Of a stretch of 64,000 bases of DNA, positions 18,512-27,727 are shown one piece after another. The notes below the pieces were generated by a model, which saw only the letters and a program-made list of their open reading frames with translations, was not told where the DNA came from and did not search any database. The position numbers and the translations under genes were made by a program. This stretch comes from Calothrix parasitica NIES-267 (GTDB lineage Bacteria; Cyanobacteriota; Cyanobacteriia; Cyanobacteriales; Nostocaceae). Within the stretch, counting starts at the first letter, position 1. Every line of letters begins with the position of its first letter. Where the stretch lies: positions 5,484,901 to 5,548,900 of the forward strand of contig NZ_AP018227.1 in the NCBI RefSeq assembly GCF_002368095.1. Reading direction: 5' to 3'.

Positions 18512-20179
18512 CTAAACCTTCCGCTGTAATGCCAATATTGTAATATCATCAAACTGTTCTGAATTACCAGTATGTTCTTCTATCGATGTTGTAATTTTAT
18601 TTAATAAATCTTGAGCCGAATCAATTGGTTGTTCTAAAAGAGTTAAAAGTCTTTTATCGGTAAAAAATTCATTTTCACAATTACGAGCTTCAGTTACACC
18701 ATCGGTATAACCAATCAGAATTTCTTCTGGTTGTAAATAAATTTGACGGATAGGAAAGTCCATATTTGCTAACATTCCTACAGCAGGTGCAGTTGATTCA
18801 AGCTGTTGTTTAACTTCACCGTCGGGAGAAATGATAAATAAAGGTTCGTGTCCGGCATTAATATAGGTAACAAGTCCTGTAGTTGGTTCTAATACTCCGA
18901 AAAATAAAGTAGCAAACATACCCAGTTCACCGTGGTATTTAGCGACGTATTCGTTGGTTAAAGAAACGGCTTGTAGTGCATTCAGATGAGCTAAATTAGT
19001 TAATGAGGATTTACCAATCCAACCTGCTTCGGGTAAGTTTTTTTCTAATATTTGTGGAGCTTGTCCCCGTAGTTGAATTTGAGCAGAAAAAATCCTAATT
19101 AAACTACGGAATAGAGCCATAAACAGCGCTGCTCCTACTCCTTTATCGCATACGTCAGCAATTACAAATCCTACACTACCATTATTGAGTTCAAATATGT
19201 CGTAAAAGTCCCCGGCTACTTGTCGAGCGGGTTTGAAGAAAGAAGCGATTTCCCAGCTATATTTATCAGCAAAACATTTAATTATTTGTTCCGCAGGTAA
19301 AAAATTTAACTGCATTTCTCGCCCTTTTTCTAATTCGTCATTCAGGGCTTGTGAATATTTTTCGACTTCTGCTAAACTAACTTTCAAAGCAGCTTCAGCT
19401 TGTTTTCTTTGATAATAAGCCGTACTGATTTGATGATACATCGTATCGAAAGCGGTAATTACATCTCCTAATTCATCTTTACGTTGGATTGAAGCTGAAG
19501 CAAAATCTGGTGTTTGTTTATCTTTACTAATTGCTTCTCCTGCTTTGATTAAATCATTTCTTAAGCAGAGAATAGGACGAATTAAAATTGGTTCTAATGC
19601 AATCCATACACCACAGGTGACAAATATAGAAATTAGTATTACTAATCCAGTAATGCGTAAAATATAAGCGTTTAATTCTGGCTGAAGCGAAGTAGTATCG
19701 TGACGAATAATCAGGAAAGTATCTCTTCCCATTTGTTCTGTTGTCCAACCAGCATCGTATCTGGAACCATCTTGAGTACGAAAGCCTTTATCTGGATTGC
19801 GTTTAAAGTCTGAAAGAGAAAGTTGGGGTTTTTCTCCAAAACTTCCAATTAATTGTCCTTCTTTAGTATAAAACGAACCTCCAACAATTACATGTTTTAG
19901 TTCGTCGGTTATCATAATTTCTTTTAACCCGACTAAATTAGTTAATTGGTCATAAATTTCTGCGTCGGTTTCTTCAATTCCAGCAGGAACAGAAATTTGT
20001 GTAAGTACAGAAACTTTTCCTTCTGTGATTTCTTCTATTTGATTCAGAAGTTGTTTTTCTCTTCTGATAATTGAAGGAATTAAAATAATTATCTCAATAA
20101 AAAAAATACTGAGAAAAGCGATAGATACAACTAGTAGTGATAAACGAGATTTTCTGATTTTGAGAAATTTTAATGACAT
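18512..20179 (-). CDS. SpoIIE-type PP2C phosphatase with sensor and HAMP domains
   Basis: A 555-residue membrane phosphatase of the RsbU/RsbP type. Transmembrane spans at about 15-36 and 175-195 flank an external sensor region. A HAMP domain (about 196-255) and short coiled coil lead to the SpoIIE/PP2C domain, with metal-binding Asp residues in AGDFYD (323-327) and ADVCDKGVGAALF (341 onward). It would dephosphorylate a STAS antagonist in response to an external signal. STAS and anti-sigma kinase genes lie immediately upstream on the same strand, so the set forms a partner switch. The gap to the kinase gene is filled by a 35-bp tandem repeat. Confidence 0.9.
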   Translation of the reverse strand: MSLKFLKIRKSRLSLLVVSIAFLSIFFIEIIILIPSIIRREKQLLNQIEEITEGKVSVLTQISVPAGIEETDAEIYDQLTNLVGLKEIMITDELKHVIVGGSFYTKEGQLIGSFGEKPQLSLSDFKRNPDKGFRTQDGSRYDAGWTTEQMGRDTFLIIRHDTTSLQPELNAYILRITGLVILISIFVTCGVWIALEPILIRPILCLRNDLIKAGEAISKDKQTPDFASASIQRKDELGDVITAFDTMYHQISTAYYQRKQAEAALKVSLAEVEKYSQALNDELEKGREMQLNFLPAEQIIKCFADKYSWEIASFFKPARQVAGDFYDIFELNNGSVGFVIADVCDKGVGAALFMALFRSLIRIFSAQIQLRGQAPQILEKNLPEAGWIGKSSLTNLAHLNALQAVSLTNEYVAKYHGELGMFATLFFGVLEPTTGLVTYINAGHEPLFIISPDGEVKQQLESTAPAVGMLANMDFPIRQIYLQPEEILIGYTDGVTEARNCENEFFTDKRLLTLLEQPIDSAQDLLNKITTSIEEHTGNSEQFDDITILALQRKV

Positions 20180-20200
20180 ATTTTTGATTTCCTATTCCCC

Positions 20201-20385
20201 AAATAACCTCACTGTTAATTCCTCTTATATTTCCTAAATAACCTCATATTTAATTCCTGTTATTTTCTCTAAATAACCTCACTGTTAATTTCTCTTATAT
20301 TTTCTAAATAACCTTACATTTAATCCCTGTTATTTTCCCTAAATAACCTCACCCTTAATCCCTCTCCTTATTAAGGAGAGGGAGA
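20201..20385. repeat. 35-bp tandem repeat, five units
   Basis: Units begin at 20201, 20236, 20271, 20306 and 20341, each with AAATAACCTCA or a close variant. Units 1 and 3 resemble each other (ACTGTTAAT...CTTATAT), as do 2 and 4 (TTTAAT...TGTTATTTT), giving a 70-bp higher-order period. The fifth unit merges into the CCCTCTCCTTATTAAGGAGAG palindrome. There are no spacers, so this is not a CRISPR. Confidence 0.85.
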
Positions 20386-20391
20386 ATTAAT

Positions 20392-20805
20392 TTATTTAGT
20401 ATTTACTATAAAAATATTACTATTGAGATTTCCATGACGTTCGTAAATATATTTATCAACTCCATTAATTGCTAAATATATTCCTAAACCACCAATATGT
20501 CGTTCTTCCAAAGGTTTATATAAATCATCTGGTTGCTGTTGTTGGGTTGCGTCATATTGCATTCCGGAATCTTCTAGATGAATTTTTAAATTTGTATCGC
20601 TAAATTCTGCTCGACATACTATATCTCCTTGTATTTCTGCTTCTTGATATCCGTGGATAACAATATTAGTTGCAATTTCATCCACGGCTAAACGTAATTT
20701 ATAAGTCTTTTTTGAATCTAAATTTGCTTTTCCCGCTGCTGTGATAACATAGTCCGATATTATATCTAAAGATTCTAAGTTCCCAGATACTATTATTGAT
20801 TCCAT
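20392..20805 (-). CDS. Anti-sigma factor kinase, RsbW-like (HATPase_c_2)
   Basis: A 137-residue GHKL ATPase. The N box RLAVDEIATNIVIHGY, G1 box HLEDSGMQYD and G2 box HIGGLGIYLAINGVDKYIYER are all present. Proteins of this type phosphorylate a STAS antagonist and, in their free state, bind a sigma factor or another target. It starts 6 bp after the STAS gene stop, so the pair is almost certainly co-transcribed. No sigma factor gene is in the window, so the target is unknown. Confidence 0.88.
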   Translation of the reverse strand: MESIIVSGNLESLDIISDYVITAAGKANLDSKKTYKLRLAVDEIATNIVIHGYQEAEIQGDIVCRAEFSDTNLKIHLEDSGMQYDATQQQQPDDLYKPLEERHIGGLGIYLAINGVDKYIYERHGNLNSNIFIVNTK

Positions 20806-20811
20806 ATAACT

Positions 20812-21147
20812 TTACGCTTCTACTTTATCATTATCATATTCATCCATAATTTTGACGCTGTGATGGAATCCAGTTTTTTTAATAGTATCCATTACCATTT
20901 CTTGAGGAGCAATAATATAAATATCAACGTTTGCTCCCATTTTTTGTTTTGCAAAAATCAAAACTCGTAAGCCAGCACTAGCCATATAGCTTAAATCTTT
21001 CATAACCAGAACTAATCGCTGTGGATTGGTTGCAGCAGCTTTTTCAACTTCTGTTTTAAATGTTGGTGCTGTAGAAGCTTTTAATTCTCCAGATAAAATA
21101 ATTTTAGCTGTATTTTCTGTTGTTTCTAAAATTGCGTTGAATTCCAT
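20812..21147 (-). CDS. STAS-domain anti-sigma factor antagonist
   Basis: A 111-residue single STAS domain. The phosphorylatable Ser lies in KDLSYMASAGLRVLIFAKQK, the family DLS-x-x-x-S-x-GLR pattern. It is the likely substrate of the kinase encoded 6 bp downstream and of the SpoIIE-type phosphatase beyond it. The upstream glgX gene ends 52 bp away on the same strand, so regulator and metabolic gene may share transcripts. Confidence 0.9.
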   Translation of the reverse strand: MEFNAILETTENTAKIILSGELKASTAPTFKTEVEKAAATNPQRLVLVMKDLSYMASAGLRVLIFAKQKMGANVDIYIIAPQEMVMDTIKKTGFHHSVKIMDEYDNDKVEA

Positions 21148-21199
21148 ATTTTTCTCCTGTTAGTTGTTACTTTTTACTTTTTAGTTGTTAATTAAAAAT

Positions 21200-23326
21200 T
21201 TATTTACCAACCAGAATAATTACCGAACGGGAACCTACTAAAACTTCCTGCTGATTATCTAATAAAGGTTCGTTTCCAGGTTCCCAGCTATCTTCAGGAG
21301 ATTTAACTCCAGTATTAGCAAATATGTGCCATTGAATAGACCTATGTAATTTGGGAATTTCAAAATTATGTGCCTCCCAATGCATATTCATTGCTACATA
21401 AATATAATCATCTTTCTTCTTATTCCGACCAATTTGTCTACCACAAAGCATAAAAGCAGTTGTACGATTGTGGTCGCTAAAATCAGGATTCCAAGCTTTA
21501 GTACCGTGCCATGTTATATCTGGATGAGTGCTACCGCTATTATCTTGGTTCAAAAAATGGCTTTGTCTTAAAATAGGATGAGATTTACGAAATGCAATAC
21601 AGTTTTTGACAAATTGAAATAAATTTACGTTCTTGTCCAACAGCGTCCAGTCGAGCCAATTTAGTTCGTTGTCGTGACAGTAAGTATTATTATTACCTTG
21701 TTTGGAACGTCCAATTTCATCACCCATTAACAACATCGGTACACCCTGACTAATCATTAAAATAGCTAAAGCATTCCTTATTTGTCGCTGTCGTAAGTCA
21801 TTAATAGATTGGTTTTCAGTGGGTCCTTCTATACCACAATTCCAACTATCGTTACTATTTTCACCATCATTATTATTCTCACCATTGGCTTGATTGTGCT
21901 TGTGATTGTAAGAAACTAGGTCAGCTAAAGTAAAACCATCATGAGCGGTGATAAAGTTGATTGATGCTGAAGGAGTCCGACAAGTTTCAGCATAAAGGTC
22001 TGGAGAACCTTGCAATCGTAAAGCCATATCGTTTACATTGCCATCACCCTTGATAAAATTGCGGATACTATCGCGATATTTCCCGTTCCATTCAGCCCAG
22101 CGTCCGTAATCGGGAAATGAACCAACTTGATATAATCCACCAGCATCCCAAGCTTCAGCAATCAATTTACATTTAGCCAAAATTGGGTCAAAAGCTAAAG
22201 TTTCTAACAAGGGTGGATTTATTAAAGGTTTCCCCCAAGGGTCTCTTCCCAAAATAGAAGCGAGGTCAAATCGGAAACCATCGATATGATATTCGCTTAC
22301 CCAATACTGGAGACAGTCTAAAACCATCCCTCTGACAATCGGGTTATTACAATTAAGTGTATTCCCGCAGCCGCTAAAGTTGTAATAGTAACCTTCCGGT
22401 GTCAGCATGTAATAAGTCTGATTATCAATTCCCCGGAAGGAAATATAATTCCCCTGCTCGTTACCTTCAGCGGTATGGTTAAAAACTACGTCTAAGATTA
22501 CTTCAATACCATTTTGATGCAGTGCTTTAACTAAAGATTTTAATTCATCCGCTTGCATCCCCAGTTTTCCCGTAGCAGCATAACCCGCTTTCGGAGCAAA
22601 AAATCCGACAGTACTATAACCCCAATAATTTAACAGCATCTCCCCGGTTTGAGGATTAAGACGAGAATTTTCAAACTCATCAAACTCGAAAATTGGCATT
22701 AATTCTACAGCATTAATTCCCAGTTCTTTCAAATAAGGAATTTTTTCGCGAATTGCTGCAAAAGTCCCTGGATGCTTAACATTAGAACTGGGGTGTTTTG
22801 TAAAACTACGGACGTGCATTTCGTAGATAATTAACTCTTCCGAGGGAATGTCTAAATGACAATCATCTTCCCAATCAAAATCTTCAAATGCTATTTTTCC
22901 TCGATATTGATAAATATTATCCCAATCAGGTTGGACACCCCAAACATCCCGACCGCTAATAATTTTTGCATAGGGGTCTAAAAGTATTTTACTATTATCA
23001 AACCAATGACCTTGTTTAAAATTATTTGGGCCATCCATACGGTAGCCGTATTCAATATTTTCATAGTCTAAACCGAATACAACCATACAATAAACGTTAC
23101 CAATCCGAAACTCTTTAGGAAAAAGAATTTCTGCCATTGGTTTGGGATAATTTTTATCAAATAAAACTAACGTGCAAGAAGTTGCATGACGAGAAAATAT
23201 TGAAAAATTTACACCTCCTGGTATCAAAGTTGCGCCAAAAGGAAACGGTTTCCCACAACGTAATTTAAATTTATCTCTTGTATGAGTGGGATGAATATCA
23301 ATTCTTTCTATAAACATGGAAAACAA
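21200..23326 (-). CDS. glgX: Glycogen debranching enzyme GlgX
   Basis: A 708-residue GH13 isoamylase-type enzyme that cleaves alpha-1,6 branches in glycogen. An N-terminal CBM48-like domain (about 20-140) precedes the barrel. Catalytic landmarks are DVVFNHTAEG, the nucleophile Asp in IDGFRFDLASIL, the acid/base Glu in KLIAEAWDAGGLYQVG and INFITAHDGFTLADLVSYN. Length is normal. It lies between two STAS genes on the same strand, which suggests control of glycogen mobilisation by the partner switch. A second Met at residue 4 is an alternative start. Confidence 0.93.
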   Translation of the reverse strand: MFSMFIERIDIHPTHTRDKFKLRCGKPFPFGATLIPGGVNFSIFSRHATSCTLVLFDKNYPKPMAEILFPKEFRIGNVYCMVVFGLDYENIEYGYRMDGPNNFKQGHWFDNSKILLDPYAKIISGRDVWGVQPDWDNIYQYRGKIAFEDFDWEDDCHLDIPSEELIIYEMHVRSFTKHPSSNVKHPGTFAAIREKIPYLKELGINAVELMPIFEFDEFENSRLNPQTGEMLLNYWGYSTVGFFAPKAGYAATGKLGMQADELKSLVKALHQNGIEVILDVVFNHTAEGNEQGNYISFRGIDNQTYYMLTPEGYYYNFSGCGNTLNCNNPIVRGMVLDCLQYWVSEYHIDGFRFDLASILGRDPWGKPLINPPLLETLAFDPILAKCKLIAEAWDAGGLYQVGSFPDYGRWAEWNGKYRDSIRNFIKGDGNVNDMALRLQGSPDLYAETCRTPSASINFITAHDGFTLADLVSYNHKHNQANGENNNDGENSNDSWNCGIEGPTENQSINDLRQRQIRNALAILMISQGVPMLLMGDEIGRSKQGNNNTYCHDNELNWLDWTLLDKNVNLFQFVKNCIAFRKSHPILRQSHFLNQDNSGSTHPDITWHGTKAWNPDFSDHNRTTAFMLCGRQIGRNKKKDDYIYVAMNMHWEAHNFEIPKLHRSIQWHIFANTGVKSPEDSWEPGNEPLLDNQQEVLVGSRSVIILVGK

Positions 23327-23419
23327 TTATCAGTTATCAATTATCAATAGTCAATAGTCTTTAAGTATTTAATGCCTAAATCCTAACTTTTAACTCCTAA
23401 CTCTTAACTACTTATGATT

Positions 23420-23761
23420 CTATTTTTCTAAGAATAAAGCTAAACCTGTTGTGGCATTTTCGGAATGATGGAAAAAGTCAAGAAATCCAGTTACTGACAT
23501 GGTGTCTTTAATTTCTTCGGAAAGACCAACTAATATAAGTTTTCCGTTTTTAGCTGTCACTTTTCTATAGGAAGATAGCAGCATACGCAAACCTCCGCTA
23601 GACATATAAGATACTTGTGATAAATCTATGATAAATTTGCTATTTGATTCAATTAACGGCATAATTTCGTGTTGAATATTAGATACCGTTCTAGAATCTA
23701 CATTTTTATCTTCTATTTCTATAATGCTTACATCTGCGACTTGTTTAAGATTAATTGCCAT
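23420..23761 (-). CDS. STAS-domain anti-sigma factor antagonist (second copy)
   Basis: A 113-residue STAS protein with FIIDLSQVSYMSSGGLRMLLSSYRK, in which the conserved Ser of the S-x-GLR motif is present. It differs clearly from the copy at 20812, so the two may answer to different partners of the same kinase. It lies upstream of glgX on the same strand, separated by 93 bp of short repeats. Confidence 0.9.
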   Translation of the reverse strand: MAINLKQVADVSIIEIEDKNVDSRTVSNIQHEIMPLIESNSKFIIDLSQVSYMSSGGLRMLLSSYRKVTAKNGKLILVGLSEEIKDTMSVTGFLDFFHHSENATTGLALFLEK

Positions 23762-23835
23762 TCAATTTTAGATTTTAGATTCTATTGTTTATGAAAGTTG
23801 CTTAAATCAGATTTATTTAACCTCATGAATTATTA

Positions 23836-23891
23836 ATTACGAATTACGAATTACGAATTACGAATTACGAATTACGAATTACGAATTACGA
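23836..23891. repeat. STRR: ATTACGA repeated eight times
   Basis: Eight perfect ATTACGA heptamers in tandem, a classic Nostocales STRR, between the STAS gene and the peroxiredoxin-like gene. Confidence 0.9.
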
Positions 23892-23898
23892 ATTATAT

Positions 23899-24417
23899 TT
23901 ATGCTGCTCCCCGCAAGGGATAGTCGTTAGTCGTAACGTATCTAATTCCCGATATCAATTCATGTAGGGGAGGACGAGCAAAAGGTTCGTTATTAACTCC
24001 AGCAAAAAATAATTTTCTATCTTTTTTAACTAAGAAAATGCCGGGTTCATTAAATAATGCTGGCTCGTTGGGAAAAGCTCCTTTAGAAATATAAAGTCCC
24101 CATTTACGCATGGAGTCAACTGAATGATTGTAGCCAATTGTAATGTCTTTCAATCCCCACTTGGCTTTTGTCAATTTAGCTTTTTCTTCGCTGTCACCGC
24201 TAATTGCAATAACATCTATATCAAGTTGAGAAAATTCATGAAGTTTTTTATCTAATTCTCCGATATAAGCTTTACAAAGGGGACAATGTAAACCACGATA
24301 GAAGACTATCAATTTCATATTTGAAAAAGTATCTTCTGAAAGTTTCCATTGTTTATTATTTAGAATATTTACTTCTAATTCGGGAACTTTTTGTCCTGGG
24401 ATAAGTTTATTAGTCAT
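23899..24417 (-). CDS. Peroxiredoxin-like (AhpC/TSA) protein
   Basis: A 172-residue thioredoxin-fold protein. The active-site region is FYRGLHCPLCKAYIGELDKKL, with a CPLC motif where AhpC/TSA-type peroxiredoxins carry the peroxidatic Cys. VIAISGDSEEKAKLTKAKWGL and the later IFLVKKDRKLFFAGVNNEPFARP fit the family. Probable peroxide or redox defence role in the cytoplasm. It is in the minus-strand stress/carbohydrate run, 200 bp from the AGE gene. Confidence 0.85.
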   Translation of the reverse strand: MTNKLIPGQKVPELEVNILNNKQWKLSEDTFSNMKLIVFYRGLHCPLCKAYIGELDKKLHEFSQLDIDVIAISGDSEEKAKLTKAKWGLKDITIGYNHSVDSMRKWGLYISKGAFPNEPALFNEPGIFLVKKDRKLFFAGVNNEPFARPPLHELISGIRYVTTNDYPLRGAA

Positions 24418-24629
24418 TTGGAGTGATAAATTTCACTATTGTTAATTAGCTTTCACAACCACCTTGGAATCAATTCCAAGGCTCATAGCTAAAGTCTACT
24501 AAAGTAGACTGAAATAATTACATTGCTGTTTTCAAACGTTTTTTATATTAGATTGGAAATACAATTCCCAATCTGTATTGATAATCGTGAAAGATGTAAG
24601 ATTTACCCTTTTCCCTATTCCCTCTACTA

Positions 24630-26465
24630 TTATTTAGGCGCAATTTTAACTTTAACTTTTACCCGCTTTGTAGTTTCAGGTAATTTTACAGTTAATTTCT
24701 CAGCATCAAAATTACTATAGCTATTTCCATCTATTTCTACAGAAGCAATCTTGATGCTACCTGGTGGTAATATGTCAGGAGCAACGTGCAGGATGTTATC
24801 CGGAAATCCCGATGGCATGGGTTTAAAGTAAAAGTCCATTGGCTGTTTATGAATCAGCAAATTGGTATAAACCGCTGCCAGATAACACAATTCGATGGAA
24901 TGATATCCACTCATGGCATGGCTTCCTTTACCGCGTTCGTTTCCGCTGGCAAGGAAGGGAATACCATTGGCAAGGACGTTGTAATAAACACCACCATCTT
25001 CAGTATCTAAGAACCAAGCATTATAAAAAGCTGCTGCTTCCCTTGATAAACGCTGATAGTCATCTTTTTCCAGGATGCCGTTGAGAATTAAGTATGCAAG
25101 TATACACTGTTCCTGCTGCCACCAGGCTTTGCGGTCGTGCCATACAAATCGATAAACACTTTCATCTTTATCTAAAACACGTTCCATAACGTCATACCAA
25201 CCACCTCGCTGTAAATCGCTACCGAATCTAGGCATTATTTCAGCAATCTTTGTTGCTAAATCGGTATATTCTGATTTCGATTTCAGCGAAGACATCCGCA
25301 TCAAGTTCCAGGCTATTTTGAGATTATGTCCTACCACAGCCCGATTTTGTTGCCATCCCCAGGTGGTGTCGTGAGACCAATCTGCAAAAAAGCGCTCTTG
25401 TACGAAAGGACTATTTTCATAATCGGGAAAACGTTTGACGATAGTATCAAAGGTATACTCCAACATATCAGCATATTCTTGTTTTCCTGTCGCTAACCAC
25501 AGGTTGATTAAATAAGCTGGAGCATGGTCACCGACGGAGTTCCAATTTTTCGTACCCTTATTTCGTCCGAGACTATCGCTCATGGGGTCGAGAGTTACGG
25601 GGTCGATATGAGAGAAGTAACCCCCATCTTCCCCTTTATCAAGGAAGAAATCGTTAAATAGCTTGATAGTAAGTTCGGTGTCCTGCATAATCCGGGGGTC
25701 ACCAGTTACGCGATACGTTTGAACTTGTCCGGCTAAAGCGTAAATTTGTTCGTAAGCAGGAATAGCATCATAATCGTCGCCAAATTCGGAAGCGAAAATT
25801 TTGTGTTCTCGTTCTCCCTCTACATCGATTCCGTGATACCAGTAAACAATACCCTCATCTAAATCCAAGAACCGCATGTGTTCTCGAAGATATTCGGTTC
25901 CCTTTTCAGCAGCTTCTAGAAATCTGTCTTCCCCAGTCAGCATATAGGAAGTCGCGAAACCATATACCAATCGGGATATGGTGTCGGTTTCTTGACGAAA
26001 ACTAACGGTTGATTTTGCTCCCGATAAACTGATTGAGGTTCGATAATTGCGGTAATTAATTTCCTCATCTCCAAACTGAGCTTTTAGATAAAAACTAGCT
26101 AGAGAACGAGCTTGGTCAATCCACCAATTTTGTTTCTCGAAAGCGTAATTGTTCGACTTACGACCAACAAAAACTAACGATTTAGCATCAAAAGAAGATT
26201 TGTCAGGGTAAAAAACTCCATAAGCAAACACATAGCGACCTTCTTCAGACAACATGGCTCGCATCGAACCAGTAGCATCTGGATAAGCTTCGTCTAAATT
26301 TTGCAGCAGTTTAGCATAACTCATCGGACTGAGATTACAATCAAACTCTCTACCGTCCGATGTTCTTAAACCAAAGCAATCTTTTTGTTCGTCAAAATAA
26401 GTTACATATCCAGCAATTAAATCGGAAAATGTAAAATCTAAAGTAGTACCCATATCAATTATCAA
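24630..26465 (-). CDS. N-acylglucosamine 2-epimerase (AGE) family protein, long form
   Basis: A 611-residue protein whose central part (about 110-520) is an alpha/alpha-barrel of the AGE/cellobiose 2-epimerase type: DGGYFSHIDPVTLDPM, NSVGDHAPAYLINLWLATGK, DTTWGWQQNRAVVGHNLKIAWNL and ERGKGSHAMSGYHSIELCYL carry the expected His residues. About 100 residues before and 80 after the barrel are extra compared with ~400-residue epimerases. The sugar substrate is unknown. It precedes genes of the stress set on the same strand. The 5' neighbour (pfpI-like) is 114 bp away. Confidence 0.82.
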   Translation of the reverse strand: MIIDMGTTLDFTFSDLIAGYVTYFDEQKDCFGLRTSDGREFDCNLSPMSYAKLLQNLDEAYPDATGSMRAMLSEEGRYVFAYGVFYPDKSSFDAKSLVFVGRKSNNYAFEKQNWWIDQARSLASFYLKAQFGDEEINYRNYRTSISLSGAKSTVSFRQETDTISRLVYGFATSYMLTGEDRFLEAAEKGTEYLREHMRFLDLDEGIVYWYHGIDVEGEREHKIFASEFGDDYDAIPAYEQIYALAGQVQTYRVTGDPRIMQDTELTIKLFNDFFLDKGEDGGYFSHIDPVTLDPMSDSLGRNKGTKNWNSVGDHAPAYLINLWLATGKQEYADMLEYTFDTIVKRFPDYENSPFVQERFFADWSHDTTWGWQQNRAVVGHNLKIAWNLMRMSSLKSKSEYTDLATKIAEIMPRFGSDLQRGGWYDVMERVLDKDESVYRFVWHDRKAWWQQEQCILAYLILNGILEKDDYQRLSREAAAFYNAWFLDTEDGGVYYNVLANGIPFLASGNERGKGSHAMSGYHSIELCYLAAVYTNLLIHKQPMDFYFKPMPSGFPDNILHVAPDILPPGSIKIASVEIDGNSYSNFDAEKLTVKLPETTKRVKVKVKIAPK

Positions 26466-26579
26466 TTATCATTTGTTCTGAAAAATTACAGTTGATTGTA
26501 GTTAAAACGGTGCGGATATATATCAGTTTATCCAAAGTATTTACCGGATAAAAATTGATAATTGTTAATTGTTAATTGT

Positions 26580-27194
26580 TTACCCAACAGCTACTTGTTG
26601 TTTCTTGTCTAATTCTTGCAAGAATAATTGCATAAATTCTTCGACAACACCGGGATGTCTACCAGATATTAAATTACCATCAATATGAGTTGCTGCGGTT
26701 TCTTCACCTTCATAAACAATGGTTGCTCCAGCATTTTCAACATCACAAAGAATGTTGTGAGCGCAGGTTACTTTACGACCTTTAAGAAGTTCTGTGTCAG
26801 CACAAAATAACCACATACTATGACAGATAGTACCAATTTTTAAATTACCAGCATCCATCGCTTTAACAGCTTTACGTAAAAATTCTACCGCTGGTGCTTG
26901 ATTCGGTTTTCCTGCTTTTACTGATGGTTCGTAACGCAATCTATCCATTGCATAACCACCAATTAAGATAATACCTTTATAATCTGCTAAATTAACATTA
27001 TTAACTTCCACAGTTACTGTAGCTTCTGCTTGATGGTCGTTGCCATTAAACTTAAGACTTTCCTGATTCCAAAGATGAGACATATAGTCTACTTCATATC
27101 CATTTTCGGGAAAGAATTCATTGAAGCGAATATATTCGGTTTCGTCGAAATGCTCTTCAATTAAAACGCCAATTTTTCCTTTGTTTGTAGCCAT
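26580..27194 (-). CDS. DJ-1/PfpI family protein
   Basis: A 204-residue class I glutamine amidotransferase-like protein. The nucleophile elbow is IGTICHSMWLF, with Cys followed by His as in PfpI/YhbO proteins, and GGYAMDRLRYEP precedes it. Relatives act as proteases, glyoxalase III-like or deglycase-like stress proteins; the activity here is not determinable. It sits among redox and carbohydrate genes on the minus strand, 152 bp from the AhpD-like gene, with a repeat between. Confidence 0.85.
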   Translation of the reverse strand: MATNKGKIGVLIEEHFDETEYIRFNEFFPENGYEVDYMSHLWNQESLKFNGNDHQAEATVTVEVNNVNLADYKGIILIGGYAMDRLRYEPSVKAGKPNQAPAVEFLRKAVKAMDAGNLKIGTICHSMWLFCADTELLKGRKVTCAHNILCDVENAGATIVYEGEETAATHIDGNLISGRHPGVVEEFMQLFLQELDKKQQVAVG

Positions 27195-27227
27195 GATTAT
27201 TTCCTAATTGTTTTCTATTGATGTTAA

Positions 27228-27308
27228 CCTCACCCCTTCCCCTCTTCCGCAGTTGCTACAACGCGGGGAACCCGCGCAACGCACTGCTCTCCTTATTAAG
27301 GAGAGGGG
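27228..27308. repeat. CTCTCCTTATTAAGGAGAG repeat with inserted hairpin
   Basis: A copy of the CCTCACCCC...CTCTCCTTATTAAGGAGAGG element into which a second palindrome has been placed (GTTG...CGCGGGGAACCCGCG CAAC, about 27252-27281). It shows nesting of two dispersed repeats. Confidence 0.65.
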
Positions 27309-27346
27309 TAATAAGTTAGTTAACAAATAAGGTTGAGTTAAATTGA

Positions 27347-27700
27347 TTAAGCTGGGCCGAGAATTTCATTTAACATTCCAAAACATCCAGCGGCTTTGTT
27401 AAAACCTGCATAAACGCACATAAATAATAGTAATTCCTCGATTTCTTCGCGGGTAGCTCCTTGCTGCATTGCCATATTTACATGGGCACCAAAGGGATTT
27501 CCCGCACCTGTTTGGTCTTGGTTGGCAACATCGACGGCTATAGTTATCAAAGCTTTGGTTTTTTGGTCTATTAAAGGTAATCCCCAAGCTTCTCCAGCAA
27601 CACGGGTACAGAAATCACCAAATTTCGGGTTAATACCGCTCAATCCCGCTTGCAGTTCTTTATCGTCTAAAACGGCATTTTTGTAATTTTTTGTTTCCAT
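27347..27700 (-). CDS. Carboxymuconolactone decarboxylase/AhpD-like protein
   Basis: A 117-residue all-helical protein: FCTRVAGEAWGLPLIDQKTKALITIAVDVANQ, GAHVNMAMQQGATREEIEELLLFMCVYAGFNKA. The order and the conserved His and Glu match the gamma-carboxymuconolactone decarboxylase branch. The CxxC of true AhpD is absent, so a peroxidase-partner role is doubtful. It is 27 bp from the next gene upstream (27728), so the two are probably co-transcribed. Confidence 0.85.
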   Translation of the reverse strand: METKNYKNAVLDDKELQAGLSGINPKFGDFCTRVAGEAWGLPLIDQKTKALITIAVDVANQDQTGAGNPFGAHVNMAMQQGATREEIEELLLFMCVYAGFNKAAGCFGMLNEILGPA

Positions 27701-27727
27701 TTTTCCTATAAATTGTTTCTACAATAA

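Noticed and set aside
20201-20385. 35-bp periodic repeats considered as a CRISPR array
   Set aside because: Units are contiguous with no variable spacers, they diverge gradually, and no cas genes are present.
23836-23891. ATTACGA array considered as iterons of an origin
   Set aside because: Perfect heptamers of the STRR class occur throughout the window with other sequences; there is no DnaA box cluster or replication gene nearby.
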